From contig OZ223306.1 of NCBI GenBank assembly GCA_965140735.1, positions 4,588,001 to 4,652,000 of the forward strand: a stretch of DNA of 64,000 nt, written 5' to 3'. The DNA is from Fusibacter_A sp965140735 (GTDB lineage: Bacteria; Bacillota; Clostridia; Peptostreptococcales; Acidaminobacteraceae). The translations under genes were made by a program, and so were the position numbers. The notes beneath the pieces are model-generated. The model was not told the DNA's origin and did no database searches. It saw only the letters and a list, made by a program, of their open reading frames with translations. This document shows, in pieces, positions 8,356 to 16,911 of this stretch (the first letter of the stretch is position 1; each line of letters begins with the position of its first letter).

Positions 8356-11028
8356 ATGAAAAGACGCGTTAGTATATTATTGGTTGTTATGGTGGTTTTA
8401 TCGCAGTGTTTAGCATTTGCAGATTATGTTACAGTTTATGAGACAAAGAGCGAATTAGAATATTTGGCGGATGGTGTTACAAAGCAAACGATTATGCGTT
8501 ATACCAATGAAGGTTGGTTAAACATCAATGTTGTTAGAGTTGATCTCAGAAAGCAAATGGATTTAACCGTGTTAACGGATGAAAAATTATCCAGTAGAGA
8601 TACATTATCGAATTTATTAGATAAAAACAACGCAGATCACTCTGTTGTTGCGGCTGTTAACAGTGATTTTTTTGATACAGCTAATAATACGACAATGGGT
8701 AATCTCGTATTAGATGGCAAAGTCCTCACAACGAGTGTAGGCTCAAATGAATTTGCCTCATTTAATGTGACTAAAGATGATATGCCTTATATTGGCTATA
8801 TTAATTCACCTGATAACAGTTTTACCAATGGCGTTTATACCCAAAAATTAACTTATATTAATAAACCCTATTTATCCTATGACCGGAGTATCCTTTTTAC
8901 ATCAGATTGGGCTCTACAATCTTATGGTAATACTCTGGATAAAGATATTTTAGAAATTTTAGTTCAAAATGATGTGGTGAAAGAAATCAGAAGAAAAGGA
9001 TTTCCGTTTACGATTCCACCTAATGGTTATGTGATTTCATGCGTGGGAAATGACATCAATACAGCTTTACAAAATTTTAAAGTGGGTGATCATATCACTG
9101 TCAATTATGATGTGAATTTCAGATTTATGGATTTAAGTATTGGTGGTGGTGCTCAAATTGTTGCCAATGGTAAAGTGGTAGATGTTTTTTCTCAAAATAT
9201 TAGTGGCAAGCATCCGAGGACATCGGCAGGTATTTCAAAAGATCGCAAAGAATTGATTATGGTGACAATAGATGGAAGAACTTCATCTTTTAGAGGTGTT
9301 ACACAAACTGAACTCGGGCAAATCATGATTGGACTTGGTGCTTATGAAGCGATTAATTTAGATGGTGGTGGATCAACAGAAATGGTGATTCAATCCCCAT
9401 GGGAAACGAAACCCACAGTTGTCAATACACCATCAGATGGCGCTGAAAGAAAGATGTACACAGGACTTGCTGTGAGAAAAGTGTTGTCAAACACACCAAG
9501 GCTCCTTCAAACTAAAATTGATATAGAGAGTCCTAATTTCGTATTGGGAACAAAGACACCCATTAATCTGAAAGCGATTGACTCGAATTATGTGCCTCTT
9601 GAAGTCAATCAAGAAAATGTGAGTTGGACCTTATCGGGTATAGAAGGCAAAATCGAAAAGGGCATTTTGACCACTAAGGCCGAAGGAGAGGGCATTCTTA
9701 AAGCTGTTTATCAAGGGAAGAGTGCAGAAATCAAAATTCACGTCTATGACAATGCGGTGAAGCTTAATGTCTCACCTTCAATTATCAAAGTAGATAAAAA
9801 TGAGATTAAACCACTTTCGTTCTCAGTGACAACGAATGATGGTAAAACAATTGATCTTTCTAAAGATTCAGTTAAAGTGACAATACCTGAGTTGGTAGGG
9901 ACATATGATTCTGAATCAGGGAGTCTTGTTGCAGGAAGTGAGGCTCAGCAAGCCTTGGCAATCTGTGAGTTTAATGGTCTTGTGAGTTATATTCCTGTGG
10001 CAGTGGGAACTCAAAAGGTGACACTGGCAGGTTTTGAAAAGCCTACTGGAAAATTTGTAAGTTATCCAGCAACGGTAATGGGTAAGTATAGAGAACTGCC
10101 TGTGCCTAAAAAAGGCTTGCAGTCGGGGATATTAGAATATGATTTTACAGGATCTTCGGGTACTAGAGCGGCTTATGTGGAATTTAACATACCGTTAGAA
10201 CTACCTGATAACACACAATCCATAGGGATGTGGGTTTTTGGTGATTATGGAAACGATCACTGGTTAAGAGGTAAAATTACAGATGCAACAGGTGCAACAA
10301 CCAACATTACTTTTGCAAGGCATGTGGACTGGCAAGGTTGGCAACATGTTACGGCAGAATTGCCAAGTGATATTGTGTATCCAGTAAGTCTTAACAGAGT
10401 TTATCTTGTTGAAACAGATGGTGAACTGAAAGATCAAGGAACTATTTTAATGGATGATATCACCGCTGTCGTTGGACAAAATATTATACTGAAGATTCCA
10501 GAAAATGTGACTAAAATTAAAGCATTATCTTCATATAGTATTCCTGATAACCTTAAGCCAAAGGCTTTCAAATTTTTATTTAGTGATCTCAAGAATGACT
10601 TGCTTGCATCGTATGATCAAGTGATTTTAAAAGACAATAAGATGAAGATGCGCATAGAAGATAAACCAGAGGCGTGGGTTATTCATATGAATAATGTAGG
10701 TTCTAGTATTAGAACGAATGATTATACACAATGGACTAAACTTATAGCTTTTGCCCAAAAAAGTATCCAAAAACCAGTCGTTGTTGTGATGAACGATATT
10801 AACAAATATAAGGATTCTTATGAAGGCGAATTGTTGATTAAACAATTGGGATTAATAAGGAATCAAGGCGTTGATGTGGCCGTTATCTATCCAACGACTA
10901 ATCCAGACTATGATATTAAAAGTAATAATGGGATCACTGTGATTCGTGTGCCGAGAGTTAAAACAGAACTGTATGGGTTATCTGTGGCAGCAAATCAATC
11001 TAAACTATACTTTGAAATTATAAAATAA
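8356..11028 (+). CDS. Secreted phosphodiester glycosidase (NAGPA-type) with Ig-like and carbohydrate-binding-like regions
   Basis: An 890-residue exported protein. A signal peptide runs to about residue 22 (…CLAFA-DY). Residues about 90-375 form a phosphodiester glycosidase domain of the N-acetylglucosamine-1-phosphodiester alpha-N-acetylglucosaminidase family: VVAAVNSDFFDT, HPRTSAGISKD, MVTIDGR and NLDGGGSTEM with Asp336. Such enzymes remove capping sugars from phosphodiesters in polysaccharides or glycans. A bacterial Ig-like region (about 390-470) and a beta-rich carbohydrate-binding-like region (about 595-710) follow. The last ~160 residues look like an alpha/beta domain without recognisable metal ligands, perhaps a decayed phosphoesterase. 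It has its own promoter and terminator. A wall- or exopolysaccharide target is inferred. Confidence 0.87.
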   Translation: MKRRVSILLVVMVVLSQCLAFADYVTVYETKSELEYLADGVTKQTIMRYTNEGWLNINVVRVDLRKQMDLTVLTDEKLSSRDTLSNLLDKNNADHSVVAAVNSDFFDTANNTTMGNLVLDGKVLTTSVGSNEFASFNVTKDDMPYIGYINSPDNSFTNGVYTQKLTYINKPYLSYDRSILFTSDWALQSYGNTLDKDILEILVQNDVVKEIRRKGFPFTIPPNGYVISCVGNDINTALQNFKVGDHITVNYDVNFRFMDLSIGGGAQIVANGKVVDVFSQNISGKHPRTSAGISKDRKELIMVTIDGRTSSFRGVTQTELGQIMIGLGAYEAINLDGGGSTEMVIQSPWETKPTVVNTPSDGAERKMYTGLAVRKVLSNTPRLLQTKIDIESPNFVLGTKTPINLKAIDSNYVPLEVNQENVSWTLSGIEGKIEKGILTTKAEGEGILKAVYQGKSAEIKIHVYDNAVKLNVSPSIIKVDKNEIKPLSFSVTTNDGKTIDLSKDSVKVTIPELVGTYDSESGSLVAGSEAQQALAICEFNGLVSYIPVAVGTQKVTLAGFEKPTGKFVSYPATVMGKYRELPVPKKGLQSGILEYDFTGSSGTRAAYVEFNIPLELPDNTQSIGMWVFGDYGNDHWLRGKITDATGATTNITFARHVDWQGWQHVTAELPSDIVYPVSLNRVYLVETDGELKDQGTILMDDITAVVGQNIILKIPENVTKIKALSSYSIPDNLKPKAFKFLFSDLKNDLLASYDQVILKDNKMKMRIEDKPEAWVIHMNNVGSSIRTNDYTQWTKLIAFAQKSIQKPVVVVMNDINKYKDSYEGELLIKQLGLIRNQGVDVAVIYPTTNPDYDIKSNNGITVIRVPRVKTELYGLSVAANQSKLYFEIIK

Positions 11029-11073
11029 AAAGGCGTTATGGAGAAAGCAAGTTTACAACAAATAGATTACAAG

Positions 11074-11105
11074 AGAAGATGTTCACTGGACATCTTCTTT
11101 ATTTT
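11074..11105 (+). terminator. Intrinsic terminator after the glycosidase gene
   Basis: AGAAGATGT and ACATCTTCT form a 9-bp stem with a seven-base loop, followed by TTATTTT. Confidence 0.75.
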
Positions 11106-11172
11106 GATGTAACATTAATTAGAAATCATGAAAGTATTCAACTTTTGATGACTCTTAAAATAAAAAAGTAGG

Positions 11173-11373
11173 AGGTCTTATGACACCTTCAATGAACTAA
11201 TCCGGTGAAACAGAATAGGCATGAAAACCCTTAACGTTAAGGGTTATTAAGTGTGCCTAGAGGGATTAGTTGTGTCATAACCTTATACTATAGATGCTAA
11301 GGTGAATGTTAAGATGTAAACACGTAGCGTTCACTTGCACAGTGCGTATAAAACAGGGATGACCTGTTTTTTT
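11173..11373 (+). ncRNA. Candidate structured non-coding RNA (about 200 nt) with its own terminator
   Basis: No coding frame covers this stretch, but it folds strongly. Four nested helices make one long hairpin: 11178-11186 with 11272-11280 (9 bp, perfect), 11195-11203 with 11263-11271 (9 bp, perfect, stacked directly on the first), 11216-11221 with 11254-11259 (6 bp), and the 20-base palindrome at 11226-11245. The left-hand bulges CTTCAATG and GGTGAAACAGAA are unpaired. Two smaller hairpins follow near 11299-11343, then a clean terminator. I do not recognise it as 6S, SRP, RNase P, tmRNA, a T-box or a common riboswitch. No clear promoter is visible. The zinc-ribbon/S4 gene lies downstream. 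Confidence 0.6.
11350..11373 (+). terminator. Intrinsic terminator of the structured RNA
   Basis: AAAACAGG and CCTGTTTT enclose GATGA and are followed by further T residues. The stem is perfect, which implies the RNA ends here rather than running into the next gene at full strength. Confidence 0.85.
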
Positions 11374-11410
11374 GTGTTATAAAACATCTTTTTTAAAACT
11401 GACAAACACA

Positions 11411-11500
11411 ATACCTCTAGGCTTAAAGGGAGGACGAGTATATGAAAGAACCCTCAGGTTTGATTATAATGGACACTTTATAATCAGGAGGTATAGATAA
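11411..11500 (+). promoter_or_regulatory. Leader region with a hairpin directly before a Shine-Dalgarno
   Basis: TGATTATAA (11461-11469) and TTATAATCA (11478-11486) form a perfect 9-bp stem immediately before AGGAGG of the leader ORF. ATACCTC near 11411 could instead pair with GAGGTAT (11488-11494) and hide that ribosome site, so two mutually exclusive folds are possible. This suggests translational control of the leader ORF and the gene behind it; it is inferred from pairing only. Confidence 0.4.
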
Positions 11501-11605
11501 ATGATGGTAACCAAATATTCGATTAAGTTTGTACCTCTGCTAACAAGGAGAAGAGGTAAAGAAGATGATGAAATCGAAGCATATAAATTGGGTTATCCAA
11601 AATAA
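11501..11605 (+). CDS. Small leader ORF overlapping the zinc-ribbon/S4 gene
   Basis: A 34-residue ORF with an ideal ribosome site (AGGAGG at 11486-11491, nine bases before the ATG). Its product begins MMVTKYSIKF, has a basic centre (LLTRRRGKE) and an acidic stretch, and matches nothing I know. It runs 41 bases into the downstream gene in another frame, so ribosomes finishing it would terminate just past the downstream start. Either it couples translation of that gene or it acts as a regulatory leader. Its better ribosome site compared with the main gene is the main evidence that it is real. Confidence 0.45.
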   Translation: MMVTKYSIKFVPLLTRRRGKEDDEIEAYKLGYPK

Positions 11606-12065
11606 GAGCGTTCAAGAAGAGAGACGCTATTGCCATAATTGTGGGCAAAAAGTAGTTTTTAGAGATTCACTTGTGAGAAGACAAAATGCAAATGGTAAAA
11701 ACATACACCATTTTGCAATTTATAAATGTGAACGTGGGCACACTTGGAATAAAAAAATAGATCAGTTCAAAGCCATAGAGCATTTAGAAAATAAAAGAGC
11801 AGTACCTAATTCAGAAGAAAAAGTGCACCAAAATTGTGAAATTGTATTAGAAACCCTCATACGTGAAGGCTATGAAATGCTTGAAATTACAGCCGAAAGT
11901 ACAGAAAAAATAAGAGTAGATAAATTGCTTTCCAAATATATTTCAGATCAATCACGCACACAGTTAAGTCAATTTTTTACGGATGGATGTGTTACCGTAA
12001 ATGATAAAATTGTAAGTGGGTGTTATAAGATTTGTCATGTGGCCACAATTGTAATCAAGTTATAA
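11565..12065 (+). CDS. Zinc-ribbon protein with C-terminal S4-like RNA-binding domain
   Basis: A 166-residue protein of unknown function. Residues about 22-60 form a zinc ribbon: CHNCGQK, then CERGHTW, giving C-x2-C and C-x3-H ligands. A linker follows, and residues about 118-160 match an S4 RNA-binding fold: RVDKLLSKYI, SRTQLSQFFTDGCVTVNDK and a final SGCYKI. S4 domains bind structured RNA, as in ribosomal protein S4, pseudouridine synthases and Hsp15. The strongly structured RNA and a regulated leader lie directly upstream, so RNA binding, possibly of its own leader or of that RNA, is a reasonable inference. Two adjacent ATG codons start it, overlapping the small leader ORF. A bidirectional terminator follows. 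Confidence 0.75.
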   Translation: MMKSKHINWVIQNKSVQEERRYCHNCGQKVVFRDSLVRRQNANGKNIHHFAIYKCERGHTWNKKIDQFKAIEHLENKRAVPNSEEKVHQNCEIVLETLIREGYEMLEITAESTEKIRVDKLLSKYISDQSRTQLSQFFTDGCVTVNDKIVSGCYKICHVATIVIKL

Positions 12066-12069
12066 AAAC

Positions 12070-12100
12070 AAGCCAGTACCTTTAATATAGGTGCTGGCTT
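12070..12100. terminator. Bidirectional intrinsic terminator
   Basis: AAGCCAGTACCT and AGGTGCTGGCTT form a 12-bp stem with one wobble pair. It lies between the convergent zinc-ribbon/S4 and diguanylate cyclase genes. Confidence 0.8.
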
Positions 12101-12107
12101 ATTTAGT

Positions 12108-13610
12108 TTACGAGTCTCTTGTATACGCTTTGACAAATTGATTTTTACCATTGGCCTTGGCCTTATACAGTGCAGTATCAGCTTGGTGAATAAACATACC
12201 ACGTGAAGTGGTTAAACTTGGGATAATCGCATTGACGCCGCCACTGATTGTAATATAGCCATGATCGCTGAGCTTATGTGGAATCTTAAGATTTCTGATA
12301 AGTTCTATGATCTCAATTGAAATGGATTCGAGTTCATCTATATCTTGATCATAGTAGATGATAGCGAATTCTTCTCCCCCATATCTTGCAGTCATCAAGG
12401 CGTGTTCACAAAATTGAGAAACCTCTTTAGCCAAGCGAGCTAATGCCTCATCCCCTTGAACATGGCCATAGATGTCGTTATAAGCCTTAAAGTCATCTAC
12501 GTCAAAGAGTATTATCCCAATGTACTTGTGTTCTTGAAAGCCCTTTGATATCAGCTCATCTAACAGATCATCAAAGGCAAAACGATTATAGAGTCCTGTA
12601 AGTGAATCGTGAATAGCTCGAAATTCCAAGAGATTATTAGCATTTTCAAGTTTAGAATTTATGACTTTGAGAGATGCATTTTTTTGTTCAAGCGTCGTTG
12701 TGGTTAGAATTAGACGATCACTGAGCTTATGAATGTAAAAGAGGACGCCCATAAATAAAATCCAAAACAATAGATTTACAATTGTTTGTGGTCTAATCCA
12801 GAAGTCAAGACGATGCGTATAAATGTCTAGATTGACTTTTGATCCCAAGAGCCAATTCAATTTGTCAGAATAGTAATAAACATATAGATTATGATCGTCA
12901 ATAATTTCCGAGTGATATCCGAAGTCTGCTTTAGCTTTATTAAAAAGCGTTGCATACTGATCATGAATTTTTTGATTGATCTGTGAGAGATCGGCAGTAT
13001 CCGCTAATATAATGCCTTCTGCATTTATAGCAAAAGGTTCAAAGCTATCAGAAGATCTAATGTTAAAAAACATTTTGTTGAGATCATCTAGATATAAATC
13101 TGTCCCTAAGACGCCCTCAAACTTATCTTGTATATAGACGGGTGTCGTAATGGCTATAACAGAATTGTTTGATATATTATCTACATAAACATTTGATATA
13201 ATGGTTTTATTTTCTTTTAGTGTGTCCTGATACCAAGGCCGTTCTCTTGGATCGTAGTTATCAGATGGTGACCAGTTTGTGTTTGAAATAAAGTCACCGT
13301 TTCGAAAGCCAATATAAATTTCATGCTTAAACTCAGATGAGAAATTATAGGTCAAATATTTATTATTAGATGATGAATAACTGAGTTCAGAAAGTGTCAA
13401 CTGATTCAGTTGACTTTTAATAAGATCGACACTGTTTATATAATTAAATAACCAATTTTCAAAAGTGCCCAGATTTGCTTTCATGGCAATTGATAGTTGA
13501 TCCTCAGTTTTCTGAACTTCTTCAGTCTTAAAAGAATATATGTTGTATATTGTGAGCATTAGCATTATCAAAGCTAGCAGGATCATTGGATTCTGTTTTT
13601 TTAGTTTCAT
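12108..13610 (-). CDS. Membrane diguanylate cyclase with extracellular Cache sensor
   Basis: A 500-residue enzyme expected to make cyclic di-GMP from two GTP. Transmembrane helices at about residues 8-27 and 272-295 bracket an extracellular double-Cache-like sensor (…DPRERPWYQDTL…, typical of small-ligand Cache domains). The GGDEF domain occupies about residues 330-495, with signature GGEEF at 411-415 and FDVDDFKAYNDIYGH for metal and base binding. The RxxD inhibitory site five residues before GGEEF is absent, so product feedback through that site is not expected. It is transcribed alone and divergently from the kinase island. Confidence 0.93.
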   Translation of the reverse strand: MKLKKQNPMILLALIMLMLTIYNIYSFKTEEVQKTEDQLSIAMKANLGTFENWLFNYINSVDLIKSQLNQLTLSELSYSSSNNKYLTYNFSSEFKHEIYIGFRNGDFISNTNWSPSDNYDPRERPWYQDTLKENKTIISNVYVDNISNNSVIAITTPVYIQDKFEGVLGTDLYLDDLNKMFFNIRSSDSFEPFAINAEGIILADTADLSQINQKIHDQYATLFNKAKADFGYHSEIIDDHNLYVYYYSDKLNWLLGSKVNLDIYTHRLDFWIRPQTIVNLLFWILFMGVLFYIHKLSDRLILTTTTLEQKNASLKVINSKLENANNLLEFRAIHDSLTGLYNRFAFDDLLDELISKGFQEHKYIGIILFDVDDFKAYNDIYGHVQGDEALARLAKEVSQFCEHALMTARYGGEEFAIIYYDQDIDELESISIEIIELIRNLKIPHKLSDHGYITISGGVNAIIPSLTTSRGMFIHQADTALYKAKANGKNQFVKAYTRDS

Positions 13611-13798
13611 AAAACACCTCTAAATTTCTGTCCTCAAACATTATATCCTATTTCCATCAATTCTTAAATGACGAAATTGATCTTTGAAAGTAAGAATAAG
13701 ATTAAAAACCCGTAAGAAAAAATTAAGTGAATACTAAACTGTTGTTGGTAGTTGCTTGTTACATATAAGCGTACTATAGAGATACAGAGGTGATATCG

Positions 13799-14833
13799 AT
13801 GCTGAATTTTAAATCAAAAACGCTTAGTGAGCGAGAACTTATGACGCAACTAAAAATCGTTATTGATAGTTGCGATAAGTCAGATTTTAAAACAAAGAAA
13901 TTTGTGGGATTGCTCTATGACTATATACCCTATAATAAGGGCTTAAAAACTAGACTTGAGTTGATTGGAAGAACAGGCTATATAGAGGAAGTTATGAAAC
14001 TTGGTAAAGACGCAGATCATAATACTAAAAAACTTGAAAGATTTTCTGTACAAATTGCTAGTGAATATGGGTTTAGACCCGAGGTTATGATAAAGACTTT
14101 TAGATTACTGGCGGTTACGCTTAATATCCCAGTTAAAACAGAGCAAAGCGACCTTTCGGATTCAGGCAGTCAAACGATAACAAATGCAGTTAGAGGGAAT
14201 TTTTCTAAAAATCATAGAAGAGAAGCACTGGCACAAGAGGTTAAGCTGGTTAACACCGTTGTGCCTTCATCAACAGCACAAAGCAGCAAAGTGGAAAGTG
14301 CTAGACAAAAGCAAAAATCAAAACAACATCAAAAATTCAGTCCAAAATCTAAAAGAAGATGGATCAGAAATAAAGGCAACTTGTTAAAAATACTATTTTA
14401 CATTTTAGCAGTTATAGGTGGAGAACTTTACTTGAATTATTATTTTGGAAACACGGCAACTGTTCTTCATGCTTTTAAGACCGTGATGATTTCGTGGTGG
14501 CCTATACTGGTTGTTACAAGTGTTTTAATCAGTTTAGTTGTGAATCTGAGTTATAAAAAGTTCAAAGTAAATTTGGCAAATTTTTTCCCGATTGTCATGC
14601 TTATTCTACAACTTGTCGGCATTGTCTTTAAAGTCGAAACACCTGCATTATATGAAAATGTGCAGGCAGCCATCCTTACGGTGTTACTGGGCAGTTTTAT
14701 TTTAACCACAAGTTATGCGGTTAGACTTCCAAAAGGTGCAACCGACTTTATATCTCATAAGTCAATTTACAGTTACTATGCAACAGGTATTTTATTTTTT
14801 CTAGGACAATATTTAGTTAGGATATCGGTATGA
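13799..14833 (+). CDS. Five-helix membrane protein with helical cytoplasmic N-terminal domain
   Basis: About 344 residues. Residues 1-110 are predicted helical and contain LLYDYIPYNKGLKTRLEL and a second repeat-like helix pair (SEYGFRPEVMIKTFRLLAV). Similar small helical domains accompany kinases and stress proteins in Firmicutes, as far as I recall. A polar, strongly basic linker (about 130-190) follows, then five membrane helices (about 195-340). A GTG at 13790 is in frame, but AGAGG at 13786-13790 fits the ATG at 13799 better. It heads the kinase/VWA/PP2C cluster with a 31-base gap to the kinase gene, so it is a candidate membrane anchor or sensor for that group. No enzymatic motif is seen. 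Confidence 0.7.
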   Translation: MLNFKSKTLSERELMTQLKIVIDSCDKSDFKTKKFVGLLYDYIPYNKGLKTRLELIGRTGYIEEVMKLGKDADHNTKKLERFSVQIASEYGFRPEVMIKTFRLLAVTLNIPVKTEQSDLSDSGSQTITNAVRGNFSKNHRREALAQEVKLVNTVVPSSTAQSSKVESARQKQKSKQHQKFSPKSKRRWIRNKGNLLKILFYILAVIGGELYLNYYFGNTATVLHAFKTVMISWWPILVVTSVLISLVVNLSYKKFKVNLANFFPIVMLILQLVGIVFKVETPALYENVQAAILTVLLGSFILTTSYAVRLPKGATDFISHKSIYSYYATGILFFLGQYLVRISV

Positions 14834-14864
14834 GTTTATTGAAAAATAAGAGAGGAGTAAATTT

Positions 14865-16175
14865 ATGTCAGACGTATTAAACAAAGGTGATAGTGTTGCA
14901 TCAAGTGCACATCGATATGAAATTATTACTGAGATTGGCACAGGTGGCCAAGGGAACGTTTATAAAGTCAAGGGGAGTGATGGAGACTATGCTTTGAAAT
15001 GGTATAACAAAACCGCCTCTACACCTGAACAGTACGAAGCAATTCAACTTCTCATCGAAAAAGGCAATCCAAGTGAAAAATTTATATGGCCTATAGAATT
15101 ATGTGAGGGAGAATCCGCAAACCATTTTGGTTATATTATGCCACTCATTGATACTTCAAAATATACAAAAATGTCTCAATACTTTGCTGGAGAAATTGAA
15201 GTTGAGCGATTTGAAGTCCTTATAGATGCATGTATTAAATTGTCGCATGGTTTTAATGAACTTCATTTAAGTGGTCTTTGTTATAGAGATATTTCATTTG
15301 GAAATTTATTTGTAGATTTTAAAACAGGTGATGTGCTCATATGTGATAATGATAATGTCACTTTTGACAACTTGAAAGGGACAGATGAAATTTGGGGAAC
15401 AAGTGGGTTTATGGCACCAGAAATCGTTAGAGGTGAAAGTGCACCCTCTTCTCAGACTGATTTATTTTCACTGGCGGTTGTTATCTTTAGGATGCTCAAT
15501 CTACAGCACCCACTTCAAGGTCAACGAGAATACGACATTGAAATTGCAGATGTTGAATCAGAACGCATGCTCTATGGAACGAATCCAGTATTTATTTATG
15601 ATCCGATTGATGCGACTAATCGTCCAGTTCCAGGTTACAAAGATATCGCTGAAGCCTATTGGCCCTATTATCCCGAAAGTATAAAATCACTTTTTATAGA
15701 AGCTTTCACAGTAGGATTGCATGATCCACATCAGAGGATAAGAGAATCTATATGGATTAAAGTGCTGAGCCAATTAAAAGGACAGATTACTTATTGTTAT
15801 CACTGTGAGCATCAAATTTTTTATGATAAAAGTATGGTGAAACAAAAATCAAAATGTCCCAAATGCCACCATACAATTAAAATATTACCGCTCAGAATGA
15901 AAATTGAAAATCAAATCATTATGCTTAATCACGATTCAGTGATCTATAAAAATCAAATTGATCCTGCTTCAATTATGGCATATGATGTTCAGGTTGCCAG
16001 AGTAGAAATTCATCCTAAACATCCAAGTGTGTGGGGACTTAGAAATCTCTCAAGTGATATTTGGACTTATACAACAGAGCAACAAGAGATCAGAGAAATT
16101 TCTAAAAATGGTGTTATTCCAATCCGTTCGGGCCAAGAAATCAACTTTGGTGACAGGATTGGTATTATTCGATAA
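14865..16175 (+). CDS. Serine/threonine protein kinase with zinc ribbon and C-terminal FHA-like module
   Basis: A 436-residue soluble kinase. The glycine loop is GTGGQGNVYKV, the ATP-anchoring lysine is Lys45 (YALKWY), the catalytic loop is YRDISFGN (Asp142, Asn147), the metal-binding aspartate is Asp161 in CDNDN replacing DFG, and the activation segment ends in MAPE. All catalytic residues are present, so it should be active. Residues 311-334 form a four-cysteine zinc ribbon (CYHC…CPKC). The last ~95 residues are a beta-rich module with HPKHPSVWGLRNLSS and INFGDRIGIIR, which recurs at the end of the PP2C gene of this cluster. It resembles the kinase of TerY/phosphatase/kinase triads known from Ter-associated systems. 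The substrate is unknown. Confidence 0.88.
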   Translation: MSDVLNKGDSVASSAHRYEIITEIGTGGQGNVYKVKGSDGDYALKWYNKTASTPEQYEAIQLLIEKGNPSEKFIWPIELCEGESANHFGYIMPLIDTSKYTKMSQYFAGEIEVERFEVLIDACIKLSHGFNELHLSGLCYRDISFGNLFVDFKTGDVLICDNDNVTFDNLKGTDEIWGTSGFMAPEIVRGESAPSSQTDLFSLAVVIFRMLNLQHPLQGQREYDIEIADVESERMLYGTNPVFIYDPIDATNRPVPGYKDIAEAYWPYYPESIKSLFIEAFTVGLHDPHQRIRESIWIKVLSQLKGQITYCYHCEHQIFYDKSMVKQKSKCPKCHHTIKILPLRMKIENQIIMLNHDSVIYKNQIDPASIMAYDVQVARVEIHPKHPSVWGLRNLSSDIWTYTTEQQEIREISKNGVIPIRSGQEINFGDRIGIIR

Positions 16176-16228
16176 AAATGACAATGTGGATACTAAAAAT
16201 TAGAGAATGAAATGACAAGGAGGCTATT

Positions 16229-16906
16229 ATGTCAGTAGAACGTGAAGGTAGAATGGGCGCAAGAGATTTACATTTATTTTTTTTAATAGATGCATCAGAT
16301 TCAATGAGTTATGGTGGAAAAGCGGAAACACTCAACAATGCCATTAGAGAGTCAATTCCCCATATCAAAGAAATTGCTAAAGAAACAGAAGGGACTATAA
16401 AAATTCACGCCCTTTCATTTTCAACAGGTGCGAGATGGATTGTTAGAAATGTAGATGTCAAAGACTTTGCTTGGGAAAATATCGTGACAAAAGGGGTTAC
16501 AGATATGGGCCGTGGGTTTGAAATTCTTGCAGAGAAACTTGAAACTGAATTTCAAGGTGCAAGGGGCTATCAACCTGTTATGATCTTACTATCTGATGGC
16601 TTACCAACAGATGATTACGAACAGGGCCTCAAGAAACTCAAAAAAACAAAGTGGGGCAGTAAAGCGATTAGAATTTCAATTGCGATTGGCTCAGAAACAG
16701 ATATGGATGTTTTACAAGACTTTATTGGCGATTCTTTTAGAGGTGAACTTAAACCTTTACTTGCTAAAAATGCAAGCGAGTTAAAGAATTATATTAGATG
16801 GGCTTCCACAACCGTTTCAACAGCATCTATCAATCCAGTGAAAAATACAATTCCACTCCCACCAACTTTAGAATCAGATATAAATGTTGAAGAATTGGAT
16901 TGGTAA
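16229..16906 (+). CDS. von Willebrand factor A domain protein, TerY-like
   Basis: A 225-residue cytoplasmic VWA protein with an intact metal-ion-dependent adhesion site: DASDS (Asp21, Ser23, Ser25), Thr91 in GVTDMGRG and Asp123 in LLSDGLPTDD. The sequence HLFFLIDASDSM followed by a short helical domain is typical of TerY-class proteins found in tellurium-resistance-like stress clusters. Such proteins are thought to assemble complexes through metal-dependent binding. It has a strong AAGGAGG ribosome site, lies 53 bases after the kinase gene and is followed within five bases by the phosphatase gene. About 40 C-terminal residues are low in complexity and proline-rich, possibly a docking tail. 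Confidence 0.9.
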   Translation: MSVEREGRMGARDLHLFFLIDASDSMSYGGKAETLNNAIRESIPHIKEIAKETEGTIKIHALSFSTGARWIVRNVDVKDFAWENIVTKGVTDMGRGFEILAEKLETEFQGARGYQPVMILLSDGLPTDDYEQGLKKLKKTKWGSKAIRISIAIGSETDMDVLQDFIGDSFRGELKPLLAKNASELKNYIRWASTTVSTASINPVKNTIPLPPTLESDINVEELDW

Positions 16907-16911
16907 GTGAT

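Noticed and set aside
11173..11373. 6S RNA or retron non-coding RNA
   Set aside because: The first hairpin closes after about 100 bases instead of joining both ends as in 6S RNA, and there is no reverse transcriptase gene for a retron.
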